From Platerodrilus igneus (taxonomy: Eukaryota; Arthropoda; Insecta; Coleoptera; Lycidae): DNA of 64,000 bases. The stretch spans positions 3,261,001 through 3,325,000 of the forward strand of contig JARFIW010000115.1 in the NCBI GenBank assembly GCA_036346225.1. Direction: 5' to 3'. The translations under genes were made by a program, and so were the position numbers. The notes beneath the pieces were generated by a model. The model did no database searches. It had not been told where the DNA came from and was given only the letters and a program-made list of their open reading frames with translations. This document shows, piece by piece, positions 9,937-20,700 of the stretch. Position 1 is the stretch's first letter. Every line of letters begins with the position of its first letter.

Positions 9937-10530
9937 TTGTTCCTATCGACCTGATTTGTTGGTTTTACAGGGTTTGCGAATTTAAACGGTGCATCAAGCA
10001 ATTGCAACGCATCGTAAGGTCCACATCTAGAAGTAGTAGGTACAGGTACACTCCATGGTTGCAGTATTCCGAAATGATGAAGCGCAGCAGCCAGTAATTC
10101 GTTCTTAAACTGTTTCATTGTATTAATAAAAGGAATTTTTGTGTTTTATTTAGTTTAAGGCATGTACATTTTAGTTAAGGCTTCTCGCAAAATCCAATCA
10201 CTTCAGAAAATAATTAAATGAAAGTTTGATATTTAAGGTTAGTTTATAATACTTAATTGAGGTTTCTATTTGATGTAGTTCGTATTCTTCTGTTATATAA
10301 TAATAGAAAAGGAAACAAAAATATGTTTAGTAAAAGGTATTCATACTTTAGCTAAACAACGTGTGAAGGTGAAATACATTGTGAGTAGATTCAAAGTGAA
10401 GTGCAAACAATTTCTAAACCGCACGCATTCTACTTATGTAATTTGCGTGTACGCTTAATTGTTCATTATTTAAGGTTAAGTTTTTTTGTAAAAAGATTAA
10501 GGAAAAAATTCAAATTTGCACTCACAAAAA
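9937..10530 (+). other. BEL/Pao 5' leader
   Basis: Non-coding leader between the LTR and gag. The primer-binding site should lie directly after 9936 (TTGTTCCTATCGACC), but I cannot match it confidently to a tRNA. A TTTTACAG near 9970 could act as a splice acceptor. No supported ORF. Confidence 0.6.
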
Positions 10531-10951
10531 ATGGACGCTTTAAAAAATGCAAGTTACTCGTATACAAAATTGGGTAATTGGCAATATAGATTCCGAAATA
10601 CATTCTTTTCCTTTTCAATCTAGGCTTGAGTTGTTAAAAGAAAAATTTCTTGTTTATTCAGATGCTCAAGATAAAATTGATGATTTAGATGAAAATAATA
10701 CTGATTCCGAAATTAGTAAAGAGTTTGAAAATAATTACTATCAATTACTTACGCGTGTTTCTAATAAAATTCGTGAAACTTCTCCTTTTCCATCTCCCCG
10801 TACGGGAGTAGCAAATAATTCAGCAAATAGTTACGCATCCGACGAACCAAAAGTTGGAGTTAAGTTCCCGGAAATTTCTATTCCTCCTTTCTCGAGATTT
10901 ACAAAAAAGGACTCCGTTCTAACTTTTTTCTGCCTTGATAAAGGACAATAG
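10531..10951 (+). pseudogene. gag: BEL/Pao gag, N-terminal part
   Basis: An ATG at 10531 starts MDALKNAS but hits a stop after ~30 codons. The useful frame from ATG 10547 gives 134 codons with TRIQNWV, a charged helical stretch (SRLELLKEKFLVYSDAQDK) and then the conserved gag motif FPEISIPPFSRF. In this family that motif precedes the capsid core. The frame is lost at ~10935, where the next ORF takes over with MIKDNSSLTDVQKL. A frame change near 10550 and a small deletion near 10930 are therefore likely. Confidence 0.8.
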
Positions 10952-13061
10952 TTCCCTAACAGATGTACAAAAGCTCGTATATTTAAAATCCTATTTGAAG
11001 GCTGAGCCGTTATCTCTCATCGATTCGTTAGAAATTTCAAATAACAATTTTCAGATTGCAATAGAAATCTTAGAGAAAAGATATGATAACAATTTAGCCA
11101 TCATAAATTCTCACTTAAATGCCATCATTGACACTCCTAATTTGGTAAAATGCACTTCCACTTCCTTAAGGGAATTTATAGTTAACGTTAAGAAAAATTT
11201 GGAATCTTTAAAAAATTTAAGATGTCCTATTGAGCACTGGGACATAATCATAATAAATATCCTTATGAGGAAACTTGACTACGGTACTAAAAGGGAATAT
11301 CAATCCAAGAGAAATACAGATGAAAATCCCACTATGAAAGAATTTTATGAAATACTTGAAGCCAAGTGTGGCGCACTTGAATCCTTAAGCACCAGCAATG
11401 TAGGCATTTCCAACTTTTCTGATAGAAAAGACAAATATTCTCCCAAATCAAATAGTAGTAAAACCTCACTACACGTGGGGAATAATCCGTCCAATTCCTC
11501 TGCAACCAATTGCAGAACCTGCTGGTATTGCAAGGTGTCCAGTCATGATATTTATCGTTGTACTAAATTTCTTGACCTGTCTAATGAAGAGAAATTTCGA
11601 TTTCTTAAATCTCAATCGTTATGTTTCAATTGCATCGGCGCCAAACACCTATTGCACGAATGCAAATCCAAGTTTTGTTTCGTGTGTGGTAAAAGGCATC
11701 ACACCATCCTGCACAACAATCAGCAAACAAATTCGAAACCTGAACGAAACACCGCTTCCAATGCTCATTCCAATACTGGAACAATTTCTAAAAAAATCCA
11801 AGGTAGCTCGACAGCGCCTCCTCCAATTGATGAAAACTATGATGCTTGCTCCAATCAAAATTTACGGTCTCCTGTGGTCAGTCAATCTAGAGGTTCAACC
11901 AATTCGAATCTAAATGTTTCAACTGCCGAGTTTAGTGCTCGTAACACTTCCCAGGCATCTTTAGTGTTGTCATCCCTTTTTACGGGTAATGGCGATCCTG
12001 AAGTGTTATTAGCCACGGCTGTGGTCATCCTCATGTCCAACGAAGGTAATCCCATTAGGGCTCGGGTAGTCCTGGATAATGGTAGCCAATCATCCTTCAT
12101 TACGGAGAATTTGGTGTCCTTACTAAAAACGAACACTTCCGATAATCGTTTAAAACTTACTGGCATTGAGTGTATTTCAGTTAAGTCCCAGAAAATGGCA
12201 AATATCGTCATACATTCCAGCGCTCTAAGGCCGTTCCAACTTCAATTATCTTGTTACCTTCTTCCGGTGATCACTTCTAATTTACCTAGATTTCCGTTGA
12301 ATCCAAATCTATTGAATATTCCGGCAGAGTTTGATTTAGCTGATCCTGAATTTTATATACTTTCCGCTATTGATATCCTAATAGTAGCTGACGGTTATTA
12401 CGATTTACTCCTTCCGAAAATATTCAGACTAGGTCCGAAACTTCCTACTCTCCAACTAACCAAGTTGGGTTGGGTAATTGGTGGGCAAATACCTATTCAA
12501 AACTCCTTTAGCGAAAGAGTCCTGCTGTTATGTGAAAATGACATTGGTTCAAAAATATCTATAGATGAGTTTCTGCCGAAATTTTGGGAATTAGAAGGCA
12601 TTCCTCATTCAATTCCTCTTTCAAAAGACGCTGAGCAAGCCGAAGAAGACTTCATAAAATCCCACAAGCGTTTAGAAAACGGCGTGTTTCAAGTAGACTT
12701 GCCTTTGAAGAATGTGACAGGGCAATCCGAACTTGGCGGGTCTTTTCATATAGCAAGAAAGCGGTTTCTTAGTCTAGAGAAGCGCCTTCATAATGATCTT
12801 GGCCTCTTCTCGGAATATAAAAAATTCATAAACGAATATATTTCGTTGAATCACGGTACTTATGTTCCGTTCGATGAAACAAATCCAAATGCTAATTTCA
12901 AGTACTTCCTCCCGCATCACTGCGTAATAAAAGAAAGCAGTGACACCACAAAATTACGGGTTGTGTTCGACGCCTCCTGCAAGACCTCTACTGGTGTTTC
13001 CCTCAACAACATCCTACATAAGGGTTATCAAGTTCAGCCCGAGCTGTATGATATCCTCTAG
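10935..13061 (+). CDS. pol: BEL/Pao gag-pol: capsid, zinc knuckles, protease, RT start
   Basis: A 708-codon ORF. Residues ~1-150 are gag capsid (LVYLKSYLKAEP, ILEKRYDN). At ~195-260 lie Cys/His knuckles CWYCKVSSHDIYRC, CFNCIGAKHLLHEC and CFVCGKRHH. At ~365-385 lies the aspartic protease active site in RVVLDNGSQSSFI (DNGS in place of the commoner DSGS). The RT N-terminal domain runs from ~560 with YFLPHHCVIKE and KLRVVFDASCKT. It ends prematurely after PELYDIL, where the next frame continues the RT. The protein would act in virus-like particles, processing gag and copying element RNA. Confidence 0.9.
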   Translation: MIKDNSSLTDVQKLVYLKSYLKAEPLSLIDSLEISNNNFQIAIEILEKRYDNNLAIINSHLNAIIDTPNLVKCTSTSLREFIVNVKKNLESLKNLRCPIEHWDIIIINILMRKLDYGTKREYQSKRNTDENPTMKEFYEILEAKCGALESLSTSNVGISNFSDRKDKYSPKSNSSKTSLHVGNNPSNSSATNCRTCWYCKVSSHDIYRCTKFLDLSNEEKFRFLKSQSLCFNCIGAKHLLHECKSKFCFVCGKRHHTILHNNQQTNSKPERNTASNAHSNTGTISKKIQGSSTAPPPIDENYDACSNQNLRSPVVSQSRGSTNSNLNVSTAEFSARNTSQASLVLSSLFTGNGDPEVLLATAVVILMSNEGNPIRARVVLDNGSQSSFITENLVSLLKTNTSDNRLKLTGIECISVKSQKMANIVIHSSALRPFQLQLSCYLLPVITSNLPRFPLNPNLLNIPAEFDLADPEFYILSAIDILIVADGYYDLLLPKIFRLGPKLPTLQLTKLGWVIGGQIPIQNSFSERVLLLCENDIGSKISIDEFLPKFWELEGIPHSIPLSKDAEQAEEDFIKSHKRLENGVFQVDLPLKNVTGQSELGGSFHIARKRFLSLEKRLHNDLGLFSEYKKFINEYISLNHGTYVPFDETNPNANFKYFLPHHCVIKESSDTTKLRVVFDASCKTSTGVSLNNILHKGYQVQPELYDIL

Positions 13062-13722
13062 ATTTCGTTTACATCCTTTCGTCCTTACTTGTGATATCGA
13101 GAAGATGTATCGACAAGTGCTAATCAATCCGCATCAAAGACATTTGCAGAATATTCTGTGGAGGGATTCTCCTCAAGATGCTCTCAAATGCATTCAGCTT
13201 TCCACTGTAACTTATGGCGTTACTTGTTCTTCATTCCTGGCCACTAGAGTTCTTAAGCAAATAGCTCCCGATCCAAATAATGAATATCCCTTTGCCAAAC
13301 ATGCTTTGTTAAACCAGACTTATGTTGACGACATTTTGTATGGTTGTTCTTCTCTTTCAGATTTAAATGCTTCATATCGTGAATTAAATGAATTGTTAAA
13401 CTCAGCTGGTTTTCGCCTGCACAAGTGGGTCTCCATTTCTCCGCAGTTTAGGAGGCTATACTCTAAGCTTTCCGATCCTGTAAATTTTGAAATTAAAATT
13501 GAAGACAGTCCGAACAAGGTATTAGCCCTCTTTTGGAACCCTATTTCTGATATTTTTTCTATTTCGCTTCTCAAGATTTTTCACGATAATCCGCCCTCCA
13601 AACGTAAAACTTTGTCCATCATCGCCCAAATGTTCGATTCCTTAGGCTTGCTGGGACCATACATAGTCATAGGGAAAATATTTATGGAAAGACTGATGGA
13701 AATCGAAATTGTCCTGGGATGA
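13040..13722 (+). pseudogene. pol: BEL/Pao reverse transcriptase core
   Basis: The RT continues in a different frame (the open frame itself starts at 12940): RFRLHPFVLTCDIEKMYRQV holds the first catalytic Asp, followed by STVTYGVTCSSFLA and the catalytic box TYVDDILYGC. Then come the connection helices (LNELLNSAGFRLHKWVS) and the tail SKRKTLSIIAQMFDSLGLLGP typical of BEL elements. The join with the preceding ORF near 13058 and the exit near 13710 are single frame changes. All expected RT boxes are present, so the element was intact not long ago. Confidence 0.88.
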
Positions 13723-14398
13723 ACCATTAGGTCACGAATTCAGTAATGTTTGGAATAAATTCATAGATTCAATTGCTTCCTTGCAACATTTAAAAATTCC
13801 TCGTAATCTATTTTTAGAAAAATCAGTCGCCATTATCCAACTTCATGGGTTTGCAGACAGTAGTGTCAAAGCCTATGGAGCTTGCTTATACGTCCCAACA
13901 ACATATTCAGATAACACGGTTTCTTGTATGTTGATTACTTCTAAGTCCAGAGTGAGTCCTCTTAAAACAATTTCCCTTCCGCGCATAGAGCTATGTGCAA
14001 TGGTCTTATTAGTCAAACTTACAGAAAAGGTTTTGGAAATCTTTCACAATTCACTAAATTTTGAGTCTATAAATTTATGGACTGATTCCCAAATATCTCT
14101 TCACTGGATTGCATCTTCTCCTTCGCGTTGGCAAACATTCGTTGCCAACAGGGTATCTTTAATTCAAGGCTGCTCCTTTCAAGCACACTGGCGGCATATT
14201 GCTTCTTCTGACAACCCTGCCGATTTACTTTCCAGAGGGTTACTGACTCCTCAATTGATGATTTCCGACTTATGGTGGCGCGGGTCTGAGTTTCTTTCGT
14301 ATGCAAATGTTAATTTCTCTGATTACGATTCAAGGGATGTTCCAAAGGTTATTCCTGAGAAAAAAAGGCCAACCTTAAGGTGTTACTCTCAGAAATAA
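13709..14398 (+). pseudogene. pol: BEL/Pao RNase H and linker
   Basis: 229 codons. It starts in the WDEPL motif after the RT thumb and carries the RNase H-like box LHGFADSSVKAYGACLYV, then SRVSPLKTISLPRIELCAM (Glu), LWTDSQISLHWI (Asp) and SSDNPADLLSRG (Asp). It is lost in frame at ~14385, where the integrase ORF begins. It is one part of a single polyprotein. Confidence 0.88.
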
Positions 14399-15663
14399 AT
14401 CCGATGAATGAATTTTGGACTCAATTATTTAGTAGATTTTCTCAAATCAATAGGTTATTACATACTATATCTTATGTTTTCCGCTTTGTTTCGAATTCTA
14501 AACGGTCAAGTGATAAAATTACAGGTCCTTTAACTATCCAAGAGATAAATTCTGCCTTAGCGCTGGTCCTTCGTCAAATCCAAGCTCGAGCTTTTTCTAA
14601 AGAAATTTCTGAATTGAAGGCACGAAAACCTATATCCAACAAAAGTGTATTATCACTGAATCCATTTCTTAATGAAGACGGTCTTGTTTGCGTGGGTGGA
14701 CGATTACAGCACGCTGACATAACTGAAAGACAGAAACATCCTATATTACTTCCAGCAAAGAATCATATAGTGTTTATGCTGTTAAAACAAGAGCATGTCC
14801 GACTCGGACACGCCGGTGCTCAATGCGCCCTTTCTAATTTTTGTATACGTTATTGGCTTCTGAATGGCTTGCGAGCCATGAAAAAGGTAATTCGAGAATG
14901 CATGATTTGCTTCCGATTTCGAGCGAAACCGCTTCAACAAATTATGGCTAGCTTGCCTGCCGACCGAGTTTCAATTTTCAGACCATTCGAAAGGGTGGGT
15001 CTTGATTATGGAAGTCCCTTCTTAATCAGGTCCTCAAAACTTAGAAAAGCTCCTATTCTAAAATGTTATATGTCAATATTCGTGTGCATGACCACAAAGG
15101 CCGTTCACATAGAGTTAGTCTCATCGTTATCGACAGAAGCATTCATATTGGCCCTCAATCGGTTTATTTCCCGAAGGTCAATTCCAATAGTTATATATAG
15201 CGACAACGCCACCAACTTCCTTGGTGCGTGCAATCAACTCAAAGGCTTAAAGGATTTTTTCAAAAACGCCTTGGTTTCAGATCACATACAAACATTCGCC
15301 GCTGAAAAAGGTTTTCAGTGGAAATTCATCCCCCCTCATAGCCCTCATTGGGGCGGAATCTGGGAATCCGCTGTAAAGAGCGCGAAGTATCATTTACGCC
15401 GATTAGTCGGTAATTCAAACTTCACCTTCGAAGAGTTAAGTACAATCCTAGCTCAAATTGAGGTTATATTAAACTCCAGACCAATTTGTCCTCTTTCTAA
15501 CGACCCCAACGATCGAGAAGCCCTCACTCCAGGTCATTTTTTAGTCGGTAGTGCACTCTCCTCCCTTCCAGAGCACTCGGTTACTCACCTACCCGAGATA
15601 GGCTTTCACTTTGGCAACAATGCTGTCGTATCCAGCAATTGTTTTGGAAAAGGTGGTCCGTAG
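14380..15663 (+). CDS. pol: BEL/Pao integrase
   Basis: 427 codons. At ~135-185 is the HHCC zinc-binding region (HVRLGHAGAQ, CMICFRFRAKPL). The rve catalytic core follows with the D,D-35-E residues in ERVGLDYGSPF, VIYSDNATNFLGA and HSPHWGGIWESAVKSAK, then LNSRPICPLS and LTPGHFLVG, as in BEL integrases. The frame fails near 15600 (after THLPE), so the last ~20 codons before the stop are out of frame and the C-terminal region lies in the next ORF. Confidence 0.9.
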   Translation: MLLSEINPMNEFWTQLFSRFSQINRLLHTISYVFRFVSNSKRSSDKITGPLTIQEINSALALVLRQIQARAFSKEISELKARKPISNKSVLSLNPFLNEDGLVCVGGRLQHADITERQKHPILLPAKNHIVFMLLKQEHVRLGHAGAQCALSNFCIRYWLLNGLRAMKKVIRECMICFRFRAKPLQQIMASLPADRVSIFRPFERVGLDYGSPFLIRSSKLRKAPILKCYMSIFVCMTTKAVHIELVSSLSTEAFILALNRFISRRSIPIVIYSDNATNFLGACNQLKGLKDFFKNALVSDHIQTFAAEKGFQWKFIPPHSPHWGGIWESAVKSAKYHLRRLVGNSNFTFEELSTILAQIEVILNSRPICPLSNDPNDREALTPGHFLVGSALSSLPEHSVTHLPEIGFHFGNNAVVSSNCFGKGGP

Positions 15664-15925
15664 AATATTTGAGTCGTCTCCGTCGTCCAAAATGGTTATC
15701 TCCATCAAAAAATCTAGAAATAAACGAGTTGGTGATATTAAAGGAAGACGCTGTTTCTCCATTAAAATGGCCATTAGCCAGAGTAGTTTCCGTTCATCCC
15801 GGCTCCGATCAGAACGTACGATCCGTTAGTCTTCGAACAAAAGAAGGAACCTTTGTGTGACCTATTACCAAGGTCTGCCCTTTACCATTTTCAGATAGCT
15901 CTTTTCTCTCAATGTAACTCTTATT
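15600..15925 (+). pseudogene. pol: BEL/Pao integrase C-terminal tail
   Basis: In this frame the sequence reads LFWKRWSVEYLSRL, then NELVILKEDAVSPLKWPLAR, VVSVHPGSDQ and SVSLRTKEGTFV. This is the BEL integrase C-terminal domain that contacts DNA. A TGA at 15858-15860 interrupts it, after which PITKVCPLPF continues the family pattern to ~15895. The break from the preceding ORF is near 15600. Confidence 0.82.
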
Positions 15926-16028
15926 TTCATACTCCACCTTCCTGTCCCTTTTCTTACGTTGTTTGCCTTTTTTTATCCTACTTTTTGAATTTGTTGTGAA
16001 AATCTGGATTTTGTACCGGGGCGGAATA

Positions 16029-16607
16029 TGTTGGAATTTCATTCCTACATTTAACATTTAAATTCATCTTCCTCTACCTCCAACCGGTTTGTTTCAATAA
16101 CAAAGTGCCTGCTGTACATCATGCGGCCTCGCTACACATTCTTACCCTCGTTTATCTTCGTGCAGGCACATTCTTTCATGTTTCTACCCTTAAAAGCTCT
16201 CCGCTCCTAGTCCTGAAGCTACCGCGCCAGCATACGTTTCATTATGTTTAAAATAAAGTAGTAAGTGCAAGTTTGAAACCTCCAGTAAAAACCCTTTGTG
16301 CCATCCGTATGTTATTGTAAGTACATTAGCACATAATTAGTTACTGCTTAAATGCGAGATTGGATTTTGCACTTGCATGTGTATCAAGTTATGTTAATCC
16401 GCTCCGAGAAATATATTGTTTTCAATGTAAATAAATCTGTATGTATCGATCAGTTGTTATCACTTTATTAAAATCAAGAGTTCAGCGGTCCTAAAATCAA
16501 CTATTTGCAGCTGCCATAGATTACAGTCGACTTCAAAGAGTCCCGACAAGCATTAATATTTCTAGTTACCTGCGGATACGTCATGAATAGCGGTCCACTG
16601 CATAACA
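16029..16607 (+). repeat. BEL/Pao 3' LTR
   Basis: It runs TGTTGGAATTTC to CTGCATAACA. A purine-rich tract (ACCGGGGCGGAATA) directly upstream is the likely polypurine tract. It is followed by the target duplication TAATG at 16608-16612. Confidence 0.95.
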
Positions 16608-16640
16608 TAATGAAAAAGTAATACCGTTAGCTCTTTATAA

Positions 16641-17250
16641 GACATGTTGTCAAAATGGTTTAAACTTCCTTCAAAAAGAACACCGATAAGGCTATTGCAG
16701 AAAATACCTGTTGTTGATGGCGTTCATCCAATTCTGAAGGAGAATTTAAGAATGTCGATTGTGCATTTCAAAAAGCATGAAAAGTTTTGTATGCTAGTTT
16801 TTGATGAAATATCTCTTATGCCATGTTACATATAAGAAGCATGAAGATGAGCTTGTAGGAGTGTAAAATGGGCAAATAATGGATGCATTGGTATTTATGG
16901 TGCGTGGTATAACATGGAAATGGAAGCAAATTGTTTGTTATACTTTCTGCAAGTCAACAACAACACCGCAAGCTATCAAGGATTTGCTTACAGTCTTAAT
17001 AAAGGAATTAAACAAAACAGGTGTGAATTGTAATTGAATTGTTTTAGATAATAACTCAGTATTCAAATCTGTATCGTATTGCTTTGTTACTTACAGTTTT
17101 TAAGTGTAAGTTTTAGTTTTCATATTGTACAATGTTTACAGGTTTAAAAGTCTGGCCACAATATGCGATCAAGGAACAACAAATAGGTCTGCTACAGAAG
17201 GAATGGTTGCTGATGCTTGATCAGTCTACGTAAAGAAGAATGTTATGAAG
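16641..17250 (+). pseudogene. P-element/THAP9-like transposase catalytic part
   Basis: After an AG acceptor near 16640 the frame reads LSKWFKLPSKRTPIRLLQ, then FCMLVFDEISLMPC (first catalytic acidic cluster, DEI). In a shifted frame it continues KKHEDELVG, ALVFMVRGITWKWKQIVCY and IKDLLTVLIKELNKTG, ending at a donor near 17021. A further exon after TGTTTACAG (from 17142) gives SLATICDQGTTNRSATEG, matching the second catalytic Asp region of P-type transposases. There are several frameshifts and stops. It ends abruptly near 17250, where gypsy DNA begins. With 8156-9321 it forms one gene split by the BEL insertion. Confidence 0.75.
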
Positions 17251-17266
17251 TAGGTTTATAACTTTA

Positions 17267-17710
17267 TTTCTTAACGTTGTGGGTATAATTATTCTATTCC
17301 CAAACAGAATCGACTTATTTTTAATTGATAGTGCTGTACGAACTTTGGTTTAAGTTCGTATTTAACTTTCTTTGCCCATCCTTTAACAATGTAATTTTTA
17401 ACTTCCAGTAAAATAGGATCATGAGCCGTGGCTTCATCAACCTCACGAAACGAAACAAACTTTTGAGCAACAAAAAAACACTCAATATTTAGACTATCAT
17501 CATTAACGTGGGTTGATTAACTGGTAACCTCGATAATGCATCAGCATTAGGGATGTTACAAACCTTTTTATACTTTATAGAGTAATTAAAACCTGACAGT
17601 AAAATTGCCCAACGCTGCAATCTTGCCGCTGTAACTGGTGGAATATTTTTCATAGGGTTAAAAATAGTTTGTAATGGTTGGTGATCCCATTTCGAATGGA
17701 CCTGCACCTT
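17267..17710 (-). pseudogene. Ty3/gypsy pol fragment (RNase H end, integrase start)
   Basis: On the minus strand 17707-17489 reads VHSKWDHQPLQTIF, IPPVTAARLQRWAILLS and ADALSRLP, the end of a gypsy RNase H domain. It continues past a short gap with ATAHDPILLEVKNYIVKGW and ends at FCLGIE, the usual lead into the integrase zinc-binding domain. Only ~440 bp survive and no LTR is seen. It abuts the P-like remnant on one side and the RTE LINE on the other. Confidence 0.8.
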
Positions 17711-20700
17711 GACGAAGTTCTAAATTAATAGCACAGGTGAAATGTCCAGGTTACATGTCTACATGTTACAGGTTAAATGTCCATGTCCAGGTACAGGTCC
17801 AACCAAAGTAGTAGGGTCGTTAGTGAGGAACCAGACTAAGACAGGTCCCCGAAAGAGGGCAGCGGCTGTTTCGGTACTTACTACCGCGATGTGGAAGGCA
17901 ACGGGAAACCACCACATTATCTCCCAAGTACACAGCGTACTTAAATTGTAATAAACATGATGGCATTCTCTGGGGTAAAAATTCCGGAGTAAATAGTCCC
18001 CCATTCGGATCTCCGGGAGGGGACTACTTCGGAGGATGCGATCGGAAAGAGAATCGGAAACATTCTGCGAGTCGGAGCGTGGAATGTTAGAAGTATGAAG
18101 CAAGTAGGTAAGCTAGAGAACCTAAAAATCGAAATGAATAGGTTATCACTAGACATAGTAGGAATTAGCGAAGTTCGGTGGCCAGAGGCGGGGGAATTTT
18201 GGAGTGGAGACTTCAGGGTAATTCATACAGGAGCAGAGGAAGGAAATTTGGGTGTGGGGATAGTTATGCGGAAAAAGATAGGATACTGCGTAGAGAATTA
18301 CTTACAAAAGAACGAAAGAGTACTCATGGTTAGATTAGAATTAAAACCGGTAAACACAGTAATAATACAAGTATACATGCCCACCTCTAGCTACAGTGAC
18401 GAAGAGGTAGAAGCCATCTACAAAGATATCGAAGACATATTAAGATACGTAAAAGGACATGAAAATTTAATAATTACAGGAGATTTTAATGCAGTGGTAG
18501 GTGAGGGTAGGGAAGGAGCGGTCGTGGGTTTATTTGGTTTAGGCACGAGAAACGACAGGGGAAATAGGCTGGTAGAATTTTGTGACAAGAACAATTTAAC
18601 TATCATAAACACATTATTTCAACATCATGCTAGAAGACGATATACGTGGAAGCTGCCAGGAGATATAGGAAGATATCAAATAGATAACATTCTTGTTAGA
18701 CAACGTTTTAGGAATCAAGTAAAAGACTGTAGAAGCTACCCAGAAGCAGATATAGATACTGACCACAACATCGTAATTATGAAGGCCGCACTTAAATTTA
18801 AGAATGTGAAAAAAAGAAACGGAAAAAGGCACTTAGACTTAGAGAAACTAAAAGATAAAGGTATTCAAGAAAGATTCGAAAAAAAGTCAAATGAATTGCT
18901 CAAAGATATCGGGAAAATATCTGATACTAAGGAAGTAGAAACAGAATGGAATAACATTAAATCTAGCCTAGACATGGCGGCCAGAGATATTCTGGGCTAT
19001 ACACAAAAAGGAAATAAGAAACCATGGATAACAAAGGATATCCTGAATTTAATAGAAAAAAGACGAAAATACAAAAATAAATCAGACGAAACAGGAAAAC
19101 AGAGATACAAAGCCATAAAATGGGAAATTATTCGAAAATGCAGGAAAGCTAAAGAACAGTGGATTGATGAAAAGTGCAAAGAGGTACAAACGAAGATGGA
19201 AATAGGAAAGACAGACGAAGCATACAAATTAATTACAATGAATTTTAGGGATATAAAACCGTATAGCAAAAATATAAGGGACGCACAAGGAAACGTCATC
19301 ATAGAAAATGTAGAGAAAGTGGGTAGATGGCAAGAATATATAGGGAATTTATATGCAGGAGAGGAACTAACTGCATTAGAACAGGAATCATACATTGAAA
19401 ATGAGGACTTGGGATATCCTATACTTAGAGATGAGTTTGAATTAGCATTAAAGAATCTGAAAAATGGTAAGGCGCCAGGTACAGATAAGGTGCAAGCAGA
19501 AACTCGAAAAGCCGCTGGACAAGCAGTAACAGAACGTCTCTTCCAACTTGTAAGCTATATGTATGAGACAGGCGAGATACCCAAAGATTTCAAACGTAGC
19601 ATCATAGTAACTATACCAAAAAAGAAAGGCACGGATAGATGTGAAAATTTTCGAACAATAAGTTTGACAGCACACGTGTCAAAAATATTAACTAGAATTG
19701 TGCAAAGACGAATGGAAAAACGGACGGAAGAAATACTAGGAGAAGACCAATTTGGGTTTAGGTGGAACAGGGGAACACGGGAGGCTATTTTAGCTCTGAG
19801 AGTGATAATGGAGAAAACAATAGAAAAAGGGGAAAGCGTGTATATAGGGTTTGTAGATTTGGAAAAAGCTTTCGACAATGTAAAATGGAAAAAAATGTTT
19901 GAAATACTCAAAAAGATTGGAATGAGTTATAGGGATAGACGAATAGTACATAGCTTATACAAAGAGCAAACAGCTGTAATAGAATTAGAGCAGGAACGTA
20001 GAGAAGTAAACATTAGGAAAGGGGTGAGACAGGGATGTGCCCTATCCCCATTGATTTTTAACTTGTACATAGAAGAGGCAATGAATACTATCAAATGTAG
20101 AAAGACATTTCGAATTACTATGCAAGGACAAAAAATTGATATGCTTAGATTTGCAGATGATATAGCGGTATTAACGTCTAGCAAGGAAGAGTTAGAAGCT
20201 GCTCTTAATGAAATGGAAACGGTTCTAACAGAGAGATACGGTATGAAAATTAACAAAACTAAAACTAAAGTTCTAGTATGCAAAGGTGGGGAAAATAAAT
20301 CAAAAACAAGAATACAAATATGTAACACGAACTTACAAGAGGTTAAGGATTTCTGCTACTTAGGAAGCCAAATAACGCAAGATGGGAAAAGCACAAAAGA
20401 TATAAAACAAAGATTAGCACAAGGTCGTGCTACATTTAACAAGAAAAAGCAACTACTGTGTTCAAAAACCACAAACATAGAAACAAGGAAAAGATTGCTT
20501 AAAACATATGTACTGAGCACAGCACTGTACGGCTGTGAAGCCTGGACAGTAGGAGAAGCGGACAAGAAAAAGGTAGAAGCCTTTGAAATGTGGTGCTACA
20601 GACGTATGATGAAGATATCATGGACAGACAAAGTTAAGAACGAAGAGGTACTAAAAATGGTAGGGGAAGAAAAAAATATGTGGAAAATGGTAAGAAATAG

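Larger units (their letters stand above)
9358..16607 (+). mobile_element. Complete BEL/Pao LTR retrotransposon
   Basis: The 7250-bp element has two 579-bp LTRs (9358-9936 and 16029-16607), both starting TGT and ending ACA, and an exact 5-bp target duplication TAATG at 9353-9357 and 16608-16612. Its internal part encodes gag, protease, RT, RNase H and integrase in BEL order. The LTRs differ at about 12 positions by my count (~2%), so the insertion is not brand new. The coding region is broken by at least five frameshifts and one stop. It sits in an intron of the P-like transposase remnant, in the same orientation. Confidence 0.95.

Noticed and set aside
18997..20565. Several minus-strand ORFs over the RTE LINE
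   Set aside because: Antisense shadows of the 941-codon ORF; serine/leucine-rich with no motifs.
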